Shown here in pieces: positions 10,200 to 23,200 of a DNA stretch of 64,000 nucleotides. Position numbers and translations under genes: made by a program. Origin of the DNA: Flectonema sp. DT1601. Taxonomy: Eukaryota > Euglenozoa > Diplonemea > Diplonemida > Diplonemidae. The stretch spans positions 996,001-1,060,000 of the forward strand of contig OZ025795.1 of NCBI GenBank assembly GCA_964019425.1, in the 5' to 3' direction. The notes under the pieces were generated by a model. The model had not been told where the DNA came from. It was given only the letters and a program-made list of their open reading frames with translations, and searched no databases. The first letter of the stretch is position 1; every line of letters starts with the position of its first letter.

Positions 10200-12254
10200 T
10201 CATACTTTGACAACTGTAATAACGCATACTAGATCGTTTACTCTAACGACACCAGAAGGCTTAGCCTCTCCAAGTCCTTTCCTTGTTTTTGGACGAATTT
10301 GATGATCTATGTTTAGAAATGGACGAAGGGCTGCGCAATCAGTAACACCATCTTGAATAGTTGTCTTTACTGTTTTGTTGTATGTGGCAGAGTCAGTTTG
10401 GATTTCACCTGATGGAGTTTCAGTTTTTGATTTCTTCTCAGCCTGTTTATCGTCGATTTCATCTTCTTTAACGTCATCATCGTCAGCCTCTTTTTCAGAT
10501 CGGTCCCGCTTTTGCTTTGCTGGGGATGACTCATCCTGTTGAACTTCTTCTGCTGGTGGTAGTGACTTTAGTGTTTGTCTTAGTTGAGCAGCCGTCTTTA
10601 TTTTAATCTGTTCGTTAATCAAGACAGCAGCCACAGCAACATCAAAATTATTTCTACTAAAAGCCTGTTGTAATGCTGCAGATAGTTTCATGCTGGAAGG
10701 TGTGAGAAACGGATCGTCTGCCTCTTCTGTTTCAAAAGCAGGTTGTATTGAGACTGAGAATGATTTTGTCGTTTCGTTTCTTTGCCATCCTAAGGCGACA
10801 CCTAATGATTCTAAACATGGTAGTATGTAGTAAACTGTTTGTTCTTCTTCAACAACTTTACACATGGTTGTGAATTTAACATCCGGGTTAAAACTTGATG
10901 ATGTTAACCCTGCTCTTACTAATGCTCTCCAAGCTATTTTACTATGCATGGCAGAGTCGTTAATGTCACCATCACCTGATAGCCAGCCCTCACTGTAAAG
11001 TGAAAATTTACCTTTGTGGTTATTACCCCAAAGGTTGTATGCCATATTCTGTCTTTCTAAGTGAGAATTTCTCTCAATTAAAAGAAGGCGGATAGTGATA
11101 GGCGGTTGTTCATTTCCTTCTGCTGGAAGGCTAACGATCATCTTTTCTTCGGCATTTTGTGGTAATTTTATTGAGAATTTTGTTAGTGATATCTTACCTT
11201 CACCTTCACAAACCCTTTCAACATATTTTAAGGTTTTGGGAACATTAAGTTCAGGATAAACAACGCTCAGTTCTCTCGCTCCTATTTTCGGTTTGTTAAT
11301 GTCACAAGGAACACCTGATTGGTACGGCAATCTGGAAGTAATTCTCTCGGACTTGCATTTAGATAGTTCAACTTGTTTTTTTATAAGTTCTAACTTCTCC
11401 TTTTGCGCTTCGAGTTTTGCCTTCTCAACATTCTCAGTTCTCTCTTCGTATTGCGTTAGTTTTGTTTCTCGATCGGATAAGTTTCTCTCGAGATTGTCGA
11501 GTTTTTCATTTTGTTCCAACAAACTTTTTGCAACTGCATCTTGTGCCTCCTTCTGTTGGCTAAGCATCTTCGCATAATCGGTACACTTCTTATGATGCTC
11601 TTCTTGAGAACGTAATATTGCCTGCGCTTCTTCAAGCTTCTTTTGTTGAGGAGTTTTAGTTGGGGCTGGTGCCTGGTATTGATGCTGAGCTGGTTGCTGG
11701 TGGTGCTGTTGTTGTTGTTGTTGTTGGAACTGCTGACCTCTTCCACCAGCCGATTGCCAGTTTTGGCCACCCTGCTGAAGTTGCTGCTGGAGGTGTTGCT
11801 GCTGTTGATGGTGGTGGTGGTGGTGATGTTGTCTTTGTTGGGGATGTTGATGTTGGTGTTGACGGTTTTGCTGGTGCTGATGTTGGTGCTGCTGTGGTAT
11901 GATACGCTGCTGTTGTAGTTGTTGCTGCTGATTTTGCATACCATGGTATTGCTGCTGTTGTTGATGTTGTTGTTGTTGCTGTGGTTGCTGAGCAACAAAT
12001 CCCTGTTGGGAATCGAAAGCAGCCGACTGGTACCCACCCTGCTGCCTCGGAGATGAGTAGGTCTGCGGAGATGCATATCCTCCCTGCTGTTGCTGTTGCT
12101 GTTGTTGTTGCTGTTGCTGCGGTTGTGAAGATCCATAAAAGCTCTGAGGGATGTCACCATGTTGGTGCTGCTGCTGCTGTCTGGTCGCCTTACTTTGTTG
12201 AATAGCTGCCAGCGCCATATTTCCCGGATTGCTCCACGGTTGATTGTATGCCAT
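10200..12254 (-). CDS. Q-rich CCAR1/DBC1-like protein
   Basis: 684 residues if started at the ATG at 12,254 (MAYNQPW). An ATG further upstream would read through poly(A) and is less likely. Residues about 10-215 are extremely Gln/His-rich (prion-like). A coiled coil spans about 215-300. A conserved globular part covers about 300-520, with YPELNVP, an LLIERN strand and the LYSEGWLSGDGD loop, matching in outline the inactive Nudix-like fold of CCAR1 and CCAR2 (DBC1). The tail is Lys/Asp/Glu-rich with a probable nuclear signal (KQKRDR). CCAR proteins are nuclear co-regulators of transcription and splicing. The assignment rests on weak pattern similarity only. A Y-rich tract plus AAG lies 24 nt before the start. 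Confidence 0.5.
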   Translation of the reverse strand: MAYNQPWSNPGNMALAAIQQSKATRQQQQHQHGDIPQSFYGSSQPQQQQQQQQQQQQGGYASPQTYSSPRQQGGYQSAAFDSQQGFVAQQPQQQQQHQQQQQYHGMQNQQQQLQQQRIIPQQHQHQHQQNRQHQHQHPQQRQHHHHHHHQQQQHLQQQLQQGGQNWQSAGGRGQQFQQQQQQQHHQQPAQHQYQAPAPTKTPQQKKLEEAQAILRSQEEHHKKCTDYAKMLSQQKEAQDAVAKSLLEQNEKLDNLERNLSDRETKLTQYEERTENVEKAKLEAQKEKLELIKKQVELSKCKSERITSRLPYQSGVPCDINKPKIGARELSVVYPELNVPKTLKYVERVCEGEGKISLTKFSIKLPQNAEEKMIVSLPAEGNEQPPITIRLLLIERNSHLERQNMAYNLWGNNHKGKFSLYSEGWLSGDGDINDSAMHSKIAWRALVRAGLTSSSFNPDVKFTTMCKVVEEEQTVYYILPCLESLGVALGWQRNETTKSFSVSIQPAFETEEADDPFLTPSSMKLSAALQQAFSRNNFDVAVAAVLINEQIKIKTAAQLRQTLKSLPPAEEVQQDESSPAKQKRDRSEKEADDDDVKEDEIDDKQAEKKSKTETPSGEIQTDSATYNKTVKTTIQDGVTDCAALRPFLNIDHQIRPKTRKGLGEAKPSGVVRVNDLVCVITVVKV

Positions 12255-12915
12255 TTTCTTTTTTTCTTTTTTTTTTTTAACTTTACAAAAATAAATAAAC
12301 GTAAAGTAACTACAACCAAAATTCTCCAATCACAATCCACCACTATTGATTATATAAGTCTCTTGTACTAATATCCTATCAGAGTTAATTAAAAACGTAA
12401 TAAAAACCTTTATCGTTATCGTTATTGAGAGACGAACCGCAACATAGCCGAGGTGTTAACAACAGTCAGAAGGTCAACACCACAAAGAATTGAATGAAAC
12501 GACGAAAAGGTGTCATCTCAATGGAAAACCCTTTCTTTGCGACCATTCCACTCGCCCAAACCCCCCCTTTTTTTTTTAGTTAAGTCAGGTTTCGAGATAA
12601 TAAGATAGCGAAAAATTGCTGTCATTCCGTACAATACTAAAAGTAGTTAGGAAGTAGTAATAAACAGTCAGATGAAAGAAAGGGGGAAGCGTTCTGGATG
12701 CTTTAGAGCAACCAACCCACAGTGAGTTCTTTTTTTCTTCTTTTTTTTTAAATTTCCCCCCCTATAGCTGTAACAACGGTAAAAGAAACAACGCGCACAA
12801 AATTAAAAAAAAAAAAAAAAAAATGGTTTTTCATGTTAGTCTTCCATAACATTTACGACAAAAGAGATAGCAGTTTAATTAGGATCGGTATCGAGTAAAA
12901 AACCTGCGAGTACAA

Positions 12916-12949
<34 letters not shown>

Positions 12950-14148
12950 ATTATTTCATTTTATTTACGAAGCACAAGAACGAACATAAAATAAAATCGA
13001 CCACACCTCGGAATAAAGATGTAGGAAAATAAAAAGAAAATAGACTAACCTCGCTAAGAAAAGGGATGTGAGTAAAAAAAAAAGAAAACGATCAAAAGAT
13101 TACTTCGCAGTAATACAGTTTTAAAAAAAAAAAAAAAAAAAGACGCGTCCGAGAGGGAGTTAGCAGGAGTATGAATCGGACTCACGCAAAAAAAGGTTTT
13201 TTTTTTTTTTTTTGCACCGACAAAGTCGGAGAAGAAAATTATTCAAATTAAGAAGCCGTTTTATTTATTTATGTCACTTTCCTGTCCGTCAGTAATACTG
13301 TCTGTGATCAGCAAAAACATATAAGGCTTTTATTTGAATGGTTTTTTTTTTTTTTTTTTTTCCTTCAACCAACGCGAATGGGATGTGAATATAGATGGCT
13401 AAGCTATCGTTTGGGTTTATCAGAACTTTGCAAAGAACAAGAAAGGTCAATGATCACAGACAAGTCTGAACAGGCCTTTTAAAAAAAAAAAATTTAAAAA
13501 AAGGGAATACACCCTTAGCTTAGGGGACACTACTAAAAACACGGAGACCAAATCAGTTTTTTTTCTTTTTTTTTTTTTTTTTCTTCCACAAAACATAACC
13601 AATATCAACAGTAGCTAGTATTGGAATTCGTATCTTTAAATAGCGTGAATTCTTTTTTTTTTTTTTTTTATCATTTTCATTATTTCCTATTTTCCTATAA
13701 ACTTTGGAGTGGACAGATTCTCTAACGCTGGATTGTTAGTATTTATTTATTTATTTATTTATTTATTTATTTGTTTGAATATCGAAGTCAGGGATTGAGA
13801 AAGAGAAGTCACTGAATTGACGAAAGCGACTACCCCGCCGCATGCACGACGCCAGATTTCGCCGAGGAGGATTCATACAGGGGCACTTACAGCCCTGTAA
13901 GAAAACAAAAAAAAAATGGAGAGAGGACCGAGGGGGAAAGAAGAAAAAAAAAAAAGAGAAGAAAAAAAGGCTCCCATTCATTTTTTTTAAAAATATCAGC
14001 CACAGCAAATGGTGTTATTTATTTATTTAACAAAATTCACGGACTAAATAATCAGAAAAAGATCTGACATATTTCGAAGCATTGCACAAAGAGAAGATAG
14101 GAAGGTTGATGTTGTAGAACACAAAATAGAACTTGAAATAAGGTTCGA
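12255..14148. other. gene-poor, homopolymer-rich region
   Basis: Long A/T runs (for example A about 37 at 12,919-12,946) and short (TTTA)n near 13,738-13,772. A possible small minus-strand exon at about 13,763-13,893 follows a TTTTCTTACAG acceptor and reads GCKCPCMNPPRR and onward. Without partner exons I cannot support a gene. Confidence 0.4.
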
Positions 14149-14292
14149 CAGTTGCCATGTTACAGGGCCAACAGTTGCCATGTTACAGGGCCAACAGTTG
14201 CCATGTTACAGGGCCAACAGTTGCCATGTTACAGGGCCAACAGTTGCCATGTTACAGGGCCAACAGTTGCCATGTTACAGGGCCAACAGTTG
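14149..14292. repeat. 23-bp minisatellite, six units
   Basis: Six identical head-to-tail copies of CAGTTGCCATGTTACAGGGC plus CAA, followed by a partial unit. Near-perfect identity points to recent expansion or active slippage. The frames through it are by-products. Confidence 0.9.
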
Positions 14293-17156
14293 GTGCCGAT
14301 GGTGTCGATAATATCGATGGTTATCCCACTACCGATATAATAAGATTTTAGAGGGCTGGTTAAGCACACCCCAGGCCTTCTAGTCTGCCAACAAAAAAAA
14401 AAAAAAAAAAAAACGGTATTTTCGCAAGCAGAATATGATTTTAAGGTGCATAAGTATCAGTAGGATGTTAGAAAAAAAAAATGGCACTTCCATTATTCAA
14501 GGTTTCGATAACCTTCAATAACAAGTCTCTTGTGATTTGATGCGATCGAATTTATCATATTTTACCATGAGAGAAACAAAGGTAATGATTTATCACTTCT
14601 ATATATAGAAATCAAAAATACAAGTCAGACTTGTAAAACGGATGTTGTTTTTTTTTGTTTGTTTGTTTGTTTTTTTTTGGACTTTATTTCTTCCACTTTT
14701 TTTTTTTTGCATTTAACAAGTATTGTAAGAACGAAAAAGAATGTTGGCAGCACACGTAAACCTCCTTTAGCTTTATCAGTTTAAGTCGGTTCACGGTTTC
14801 GTGCACAAACAAAAAAAACCACAGTGTTATATCATTATTTTCTGTATAGTTGAAGTTAAAGCCAATTCTTTTTTTTACTGTATTTTTTCCAAAACAAAAA
14901 AAAAAAAAAACGGAAGAAGAGCAAGAGAAACAATATAATCAACAATCTAACGTATCACAAAACACAAACCAACTTATCATTATAACTAGGAACAGCTGAA
15001 CAAGAAAGATATTAAAAAGAATAACACCTAATTTGAATAAACAGAAAGAGGGTGGGTCAACTTAATACCATAACGTTTCAAAAAAAAAAAAAAAAAAACA
15101 ATGAATAAAATGAGAATCCCTTACTTCGCATATCGTTCATCGCTGATACAGCAAACTATAGAGCGTCGGGTAAACTCATAGAGCTACGAGACAACAACAA
15201 CGCAAGACATAATCAATACTCACCCATCACGCCAGTTAAAAGGGTTTCCCATCTTCTTCAAGACAGGCAGGCGGATGCCAATCAGATAAGTTCAATGCAG
15301 TGCGCGTGCAGCCTAAGACACAGAGACCTGCTATTGGCTCAATCTTAAGCGTGCTGACAGCGCACTTGCATTCGTCAAAGGAATTCGGTATGAAACTTTG
15401 ACAATGTAGAAAACAAGAAAAAATATTAGTTGTTGTTAATCAAGGAAAACGTTCGTTTTGGAGAGGGGGACTTGAATTTATAAAATACAAACATTGTATT
15501 GTGTCATATTAACATAACGAGGGATGGGGAAAACGACAAACTAATTGAATCATATAACAACTACCTTGATCATGATAAACTTCCATAAAAGGAAGTTGTG
15601 GATGAAATCAGAGTTCAATATACTAACAAAGCAGTTTGGCTGTACTTTCGAGAGTAAATATAAAACCACAAGCGAGTCTATATCTGGTGACTTCTAAAGG
15701 TCTCAGTAGACGGCTTCGGTAGTTTTTCTCCCTAAGTTTGTCTTTAAAAAAAAATGTCGAATGTGTCGAAAGGATGTCTTTTCGTAATTCCAATGACTAC
15801 ACTGGACCAGTTAAATGACATCACAACGCATGACCATATTACCCTAAAGCTAGCAGTCAGAATTGGTATAAAGAAAAAAAAAAAATATAAAAAAAAAAAC
15901 GGTAGCTAGAAAACATAAGGCAGGTAGCTTGATTCGAATAGCGCAAGGTTAAAAATTAAAAAAAAAAAAAAAAAAAGAGAAGAGAAGAGAAGAGAAAAAA
16001 AAAAAAAAAAAAAACGATCTCACACAACCAATCGAAATGCAACTTAGAAAGTAATAAAAATAAAACTTCCGCGAATCGCTCACACGATAACATACAAACT
16101 AAGTAAGTGGTTTGCCAATCAGGGAATTTCCATTTGGAAAAACCATTTTCAATCGCCTTTTTTTTTTTTTTTTTTAACGTTTACTAACAGGCAAGAAGGG
16201 AAAGTCAACCTTCACGTATTCCAAGAGATCGCTACGATTTCAATTATAATACAAACTTAGGGAAGGATAGGGTAAATTGATATTAATTTTTTTTTCTTTT
16301 TTTCGAAGCCTTTTTAAGTTATTCAGTTAGGGAAATTGAGCTTTTTCAGTATAGTTTAACTAAAATAAAACGTTAGTTATAATACATGTTGACTAAAGGG
16401 TAATGTTAGTATTGGCAAACACTCCGCAGGTGACGTAGATGACTTTACTTTATAATAAATGTTTCTAACGTAGCTGCATAAACATCTCTTTTTCCGTAGT
16501 GTCATTCAGTGCAGTACGGAATCGAGTTTCAATTACGAATTAATCGTGAGCCCTGGGAAACCAAAACCAGGGGTAATACGGCAAAGGGTAGTTAGTATCC
16601 TTAATTTTGGTATAAAAAAGTGAGAACAAAAAACAGAGATAAGAAAGGTGAACGTAGATAGTGAGCGGTGAGCCGGATAGCTCTCGAGTGTCCCCAATAC
16701 TGCGGTAGAAGGTGGAATCTATTCCCAAGGGGATTACTTTATTCGTGTCACAGTTCGGATGATATCAAGAAAGCATAGTTAGTATTAATAATAATAGTAT
16801 AATAATAGTTTAGTTTAGTTTAGTTTAGTTAGCAAAATACAAACTGATGACTACGAGGGGTCTGGGTAGCCCGCATCAGTAAGGACCCAATCGCGAAGAT
16901 TGTAGTTTCATAGTATTGGCTACGCTTTCTTGATCTCATTGAAGAGGGCTGGGTAAGGGGAATGGTCCGAAGAAATCTTTTTTTAATTTCAGCCCGAAAC
17001 CAACCATTATTTGTTTGTTGTCCTACGAACTTTTGCATTCGATTGAATTTTCCCGCCCTCTCCCCTTCTTTTGACTGATAATTAGTTGTTTACAACCTGT
17101 TAGCCTCTGGGCAAGGTGGAAGCTGGAAGTCGATCACTTCCTAGTTAGTATTAATA
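14293..17156. other. gene-poor region
   Basis: AT-rich, with homopolymers, an (AGAGA)n patch near 15,977-15,998 and TTAGTTTAG repeats near 16,805-16,830. A minus-strand patch at about 15,235-15,420 has balanced composition and an ATG-led short frame (MGNPFNWRDG) ending at a GTGAGT donor. It could be a first exon, but no second exon was found. Otherwise nothing is supported. Confidence 0.4.
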
Positions 17157-17310
17157 ATTAGCGTAGTTAGTATCATTAATTTTAGAACAGAAAAGTGAGA
17201 ATAAGAAAAGTAGAGATCAATAAAAGAAAAGTATTCATTTCTGCAGTTTCCTAACATCAAAGGGTAATAGAATATGTAGTTTCAGTAGCCTTAATCTTAT
17301 ACTACTTGTC
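17157..17310. repeat. direct repeat, copy A
   Basis: The segment with ATCATTAATTTTAGAACAGA, CCTAACATCAAAGGGTAATA and GAGCCTTAATC-like cores recurs at about 18,180-18,305 with one internal deletion of roughly 25 bp. It is non-coding. Confidence 0.65.
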
Positions 17311-17991
17311 CCTTTTTAGGCCTTCATCAGTAAGTTCTAAGGGACTTCATTCTATGTTGAAGTTGCTATCGTTCAAAGATAAAAATCCATCGGAGCTCGC
17401 CAGGATAATTAGCGTAGTTAGTTAGTTATACAATCCAATGTTACTGTATATTATGAGTGCTAGGTAACTCACAGTAACAGAGGACCCAATCCGTAGCCAT
17501 ATCCGAAGATTTAGCAATGGATTGTTGAAATAGCATCGACTGAAAGACTTCACCTATTAATTCATTGTCAATAAATAAATAATTATTTTAATGAAAAAAT
17601 ATATATAAATAAAATATAAAAAAAAATGGTTAGCACGGGTTGCTAAATCGTAGCACACTACTAATGGAGCAGCCCTCACCCTAATAAGATTAAAGTAAAG
17701 TGTTGTCCATAATTCAGTTAGAAAAAAACAGCTAGGAAGAGCGAGGGGGGGGAAAATAACATTGTTTGAGAAAATTGACCAAAAGTAATATCAGTTTTGG
17801 TAAACACACCACATGAAAACATTCAGTGTAATACACTGTCAAATAATTCAATTTCTCTGAATAACAATGACAATGATATTACACTAGAAACCAAAAAAAA
17901 AAAAAATAACTAAAAAAAAAAACACAGTTACCGTACAATATAAATAAATACGGCAGAGTGTAAGTTCCATCTAATAGTACTTCGTCAATTA

Positions 17992-18027
<36 letters not shown>

Positions 18028-18089
18028 ACACGTTTGTAGCACACTACCACCAGCCTGAATTCAGTTAGGAAAATGTGAGGATTTCTATT

Positions 18090-19040
18090 GTTTGATTATG
18101 TAAAGACAATCTGATTACATCATTACACTGCCAGACTGATACAGTGAACTACGATGATGCTAAACTGACAGAGTTGAGTAGTTGATATCATTAATTTTAG
18201 AACAGAAAAGTGAGAATAGGAAAAGTATTCATTCCCACAGTTTCCTAACATCAAAGGGTAATAGAATATGTAGTTTCAGGAGCCTTAATCTTATACTACT
18301 TACAAACCGACAGAGATGAATGGTTCAATAGAAATACTTACAAAGAGGGAGGTTAAACTACCCCAAACAAAAGTAATGAGGTTACAGTTACGGATAAATT
18401 TTATACCAAATTATCAAGCTCTAAAGAACTATGGAAATTGAATGCTTGAGTTTTTTTTTTTTTTTTATATAAAATACAAAAAAAAAAAAAAATCGTATTC
18501 GTATCATATTAACATAAAAACGATAATATAACAAAAATGTGTTGAAAGATACAATGAACTGTGGTGATGCTTAACTCAGCCTTTTTTTGAAGTAACTATT
18601 TAGGTTTCGAGAGTAATCCATAAATCTCTTTACCTTATCAGTCGATCAGTCAATTATTAGAAATTATTAGAACTGAATCCTGGAGTGCAGTTACTTTTTT
18701 TTTTTTTTTTGACCATAATATAATTGAATAATTATAAAAAAAAGGAAATAGGAGGGGGAAAAAAAAAAAAAAGAGGAAAAAAAATAATTGTTTGATTTCA
18801 GAAATAGAAAGTTTGCTGTATCGTAACATTAACGATAATATAATTATTCATCAAGGATACAATGAACTATAACGATTCCTATGTATTTAGGTTTCGGGTA
18901 ATCGATTACGAGTATATATAAATAAAACTATGGAAGGGGGAAGACTGTTTGATTAGGTTCATACGAATATAAACTGTATTGTATCAGAACTCAATAATAA
19001 AATTAAAAAACTCATGATACAGTGACTAAAATGTTTACAG
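18090..19040. repeat. cluster of dispersed short repeats, including direct repeat copy B
   Basis: At least four degenerate copies of the family seen at 1825 and 6510: about 18,090-18,180, 18,530-18,660, 18,780-18,910 and 18,940-19,040. They share GATACA(G/A)TGAACT, GTGATGCTTA and TTTAGGTTTCG cores. The direct repeat described at 17,157 also recurs here at 18,180-18,305. No terminal repeats or frames are visible. Confidence 0.55.
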
Positions 19041-20225
19041 GCTAACATGGAAGGGGTAATTTGATACTGCATTTTCAAGCTCAAAGGAACAACAATTTCT
19101 CCGACAATCTTGACTGTCAGCGGCAGCGTAAGAAGGGGGGGAGACTTGGAAAAATAAATCAAGGGTTAACACGCATATTGGACGTGAATCATCATAACTG
19201 GCCATCCACACAAAATCGCATGATGTGAAAATTAAAAAAGACACGATGAAATCGTTTATGATTTTTTTTTTGTTTCTTGGTCGCCTCTCAACCAGAATAC
19301 ATTGCGACATACAACCGAGGGATTACATTCATTGTGTCGCTTTCTTTTTTCTTTGAGACCTCTCCTTGTGCAGAATGACGTGGACCGAATTCTGTTTTGT
19401 TCTTTTGGCTAATTCAAAGTCTTGTCTTTATCGTAAGGAGGGATATCACTCATTTCGAATTTATGAAAAATAAAATTAAAAAAAAAAGGGGGGGGGGAAA
19501 AGAGGGGGGGGGAAAAAATTTTAGACTTCAATATTGAAAAAAACTGATCTGACGAAGAAAATTTTGGGAGGTGAATGACAAAAAAAACGAACAAAAAAAA
19601 AACAATAATTGGATACAATCACACAGGAGAGAGAGAGAGCAACAACTAACCTTGTGCCAAATCAATACCACATACAATGTAAAGATGAAGGACAAAGAGG
19701 TAGCAATATTCTGATCTACTCTCTTCTCGCGATAGCTCAGCTGAGTTGAGACCGCGATCAGATATTCATTTCTAAGTCACTCGAATTTGATTAAAAATGA
19801 ACCCACAAAGAAAGAAGGCTATCTCTTACTGATTTCTTCAATGGATCGAATTCCATCAGTAATCAGGTAATAGATAATTGAAAGTCACAAAAGGTGTTGT
19901 CAATAAAAAAAAAAAAGGTTTTTTAATTAGTCTCGACATAATCGAGTAATAATAAGAAGATAACATGTTCCGTCATGAAGTCGGAAAGGCCATCGGTTCG
20001 AAGAATCTAAAGTACCAAAACAAAAAGAGGCGTAACTTGATACCCTATTATAAGCGGTAAAGGAGGGATCTAATACGATACGAAAAGATATAACTGAGGG
20101 AAGGGGAAATTCCCAACAGAAATAAAGCCTGTACAAATCAAGACCTTTTTTACGCTTTACGAGTCTGTTCGAATGTCTTCTATGAGAATGGTGAATCGAT
20201 GCTAAATTATAATTTAACAATCGTA
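19041..20225. other. intergenic downstream of the adenylate cyclase
   Basis: Contains G-rich patches near 19,487-19,515 and poly(A). A minus-strand frame at 19,035-19,310 (MSQCILVERRP and onward) has no recognisable domain. No gene is supported. Confidence 0.4.
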
Positions 20226-23200
20226 CTACCGAAATGAAACAGCACTGCGGACACCAGGACTTCGAACTCCAGGGGTACTAACAACAGCTGGTGTCGAGTA
20301 TTGAATAGCTGCACCGTCAGGCAGCCCGTTAAACGAAACTCTCGCACGAAATGGACGATCAGCCGTCGAGTCAGAATTAATATTATCGAGAATATGACAA
20401 ATGTTCTGTTTTTTGTTTTTTTGTTTTTTTTTTGAAAAAAAAAAAGTGACACTAAAAAAAGACCAGAAATAAACAACACACTGTTAGCACAGCATCATCC
20501 CCACTCATCGTCATCTGTAATTTTATTTTTTCAATCTCTTCTCCGTTACCAGCGAGTACATCTTTAAATGCCTTGTTGTGGACATCAGTATTAGTTTGAC
20601 TTGAGTCAACGAGACCCCAACCATCTTCAATTTGTTTAGAAAGAGACTCACCGAGTATCTCAAATAGGTGAATCTGTAATTCAGACTCAGTCGGGAGCCA
20701 GAGATCAACCATACGTAGGAATGGAGATACAGCGGAGTTACTTATTAAACTATTATCTGGTGTGCAGTCAGCTACAATCGCAAACGTTCCCAATGCTGGT
20801 GCCAGTTCTGCCGCAGCGTAAGCCGCACGTAGTGGTAAACCAAAAACTGTGTGGTATCTCTGAGTGCTGTTTCCGACATTTCCGTGTAGAAGTTTTCCAG
20901 TTGCAAGTCCAAGCTTTGCCATTTTCCCGACCCTCCATTGGATTTGAGAGGCGAATCTTATTGCTGCAGTTGTGTGAACTTTGCAAACCTTCGTGGCATT
21001 CCAAATTACCGTAAGTGATGTGCCGGTGACGTTTCCGGGAACTCCATCTGTCTGACTGGCAGCATCGACTGCTGCTCTCAACATTAAATTGTAGTTTTCA
21101 AATTCTTTTCCGCTTCGAGTGTCAGTTAAATTACAAACAGCTATAGTCAAGTGACTACTCGCTAGGGATAATCCCGTCTTCTTAGGAACACCACGTGAAG
21201 GTCGTTGAGCTCTCAAATTCATATTATCCTGACTTACATGTGACTTTGATGATGCCTCTCCTGATAACTCCCCCTCAGCTGGTGAAGTAATCTCGTAGGC
21301 AAACTTCTTACTAGATAACCGAGATGCTAAGGCTGAAGGACAGAGAGTAATGAGATCCTTTGTTCCAATTCCTTTTAAGTCATGTTTTCCATGATCTTGA
21401 ACTATTGGAGAGTCTAATTGAGATAACTTGTCTTTGAGTGTTAAATGAAGTTCTTTGCTGATACAAACCGTGCCAGGGACCGCCTTTGACTCTAATCTAG
21501 CAGCCATGTTTACGGTAGAGCCACGGTAGTCTGCTCTGCCAGTTAACGGATTCTCTTCAGAAACAGCTTCTCCAACTTGACAGCCAATTCGGAGACGGAG
21601 ACCATTCCATTGAGGAATGCTGTCAGTCGGTTTATCGAATTGAGGATTTAAATCCAAGTCACTCGGCCACTTTTGTTTGACAAAATCTAATTGAATTGAG
21701 AGCGAGAACTCTATAGCACGAAGTGGATTATCAAATGCTACCATGAAAGCATCACCGATTGTCTTAACTTCGTATCCTTCAAATTTATGAACATTCTTAC
21801 GAATGCAGGAGTTGTGTAGTTCGAGAGCGTCATTCATCGCTGATGGAGCTCTAGCCCATAGTGCAGTAGATGAAACAATATCAGTAAACACAAGTGCGAC
21901 ATCTCCCGATGGCGGTGCGATAACACTCATAACTTGAGAACCTTCAAGTACAGCAGTCGGAACGTACGCTTTGAATTCTTTGAGATTTCTAACCATTTTC
22001 TCAAAACTATTTTGCATCGCACTCAACTCATAGAAACTTGTTGGAATGGTTTCCGTTGAGTCCAAATCCATTTCTGATACCTTTTGCATCTGTTCTTGAA
22101 TTCCAGCCAACGGTAATAACATCCTGTAACTAATAAGGGCTGAGACGCATACCAAAACAATTAAGAAAGAAGATATTACCAAATACATTGTTCTTTGAGA
22201 TTCTATTATTTTATCACCTGTCTTCTTTGTGTCTGCAGCGACTACTTTTAGGAAAGTTTCTTGTTCTTCGATAACACTTCCGATTATGAAGTGTAAATCA
22301 ATGGCTGAGACAAGCCACCAATCAAGTCCCTCTGGTGGTGTGATTGTTGATACCTGAACTATAAAAGGGACGCCAACGCTGTCAACAACAGATGGTTGTT
22401 TACTGTCATAGATCTGCTGGTAGTTTACTCCTGATTCATTCACTCCGATTGCTATGCCCCTTATTGTTGGATCAGTTGCTTCTTCAGCTCTAAGAAGTTC
22501 CAAGTTCTCACCAGTCACTTCATAAACAGACCCATTGGATACAGCAGTCAGATACCCAACCTCATTAAGTCTCGTGTTCGGATATGACAACCCAAGTTGT
22601 TTAGTCCTCTCATAAAAAGGTGACGACCTAACCACCGTGTACAGATAAACTGAACCAGTACTGTTAGCCATTGAGACTTCAGCGATCCCTTTCAAGACTA
22701 ATGACATCCTCTCTAAGGAAAGTGATACTTCAATTGCTATAATTTTATCACTAACTGGATCATGTATTAAGGAAGTTAACAAGATACCAGAGTAATAGAA
22801 TCCTGTCAGTATATTTCTCCATCTCTTTGGAGAGCCAGGGGTCATTATGCCATCTCTGATGATTTCTCTAGTTCCAAAATTATCTTCAAAATTTAGTTGT
22901 TCGAAGACACTTGAGGGTAGTAATCCTCCATCATTAGGAGTCAGTATTCCGATGTCCCCTCTTCCACTTGAGGCTGAATAAGGTGGTCCTTTATTTTGAG
23001 ATACAAAGGTCTCATCTAAAATCGCATTATGAAATTGATAAAAGAAACGAATATAATCTCCATTCATTTCATAGGCACTCAGACCAACTGCAGCGAGCCC
23101 TTGTACCTGCATCGATTCCAAAGTGAACAGCATTAGCTTACGTTGGTCATGCATGTATTCCCAAGCAGATTTATCAGCTGAAATATTGGTGTATACATAA

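Noticed and set aside
11456-12371. ORFs overlapping the Q-rich gene in other frames (Asn/Ser-rich, Val/Gly-rich)
   Set aside because: They are frame-shifted readings of the CAG-rich repeats.
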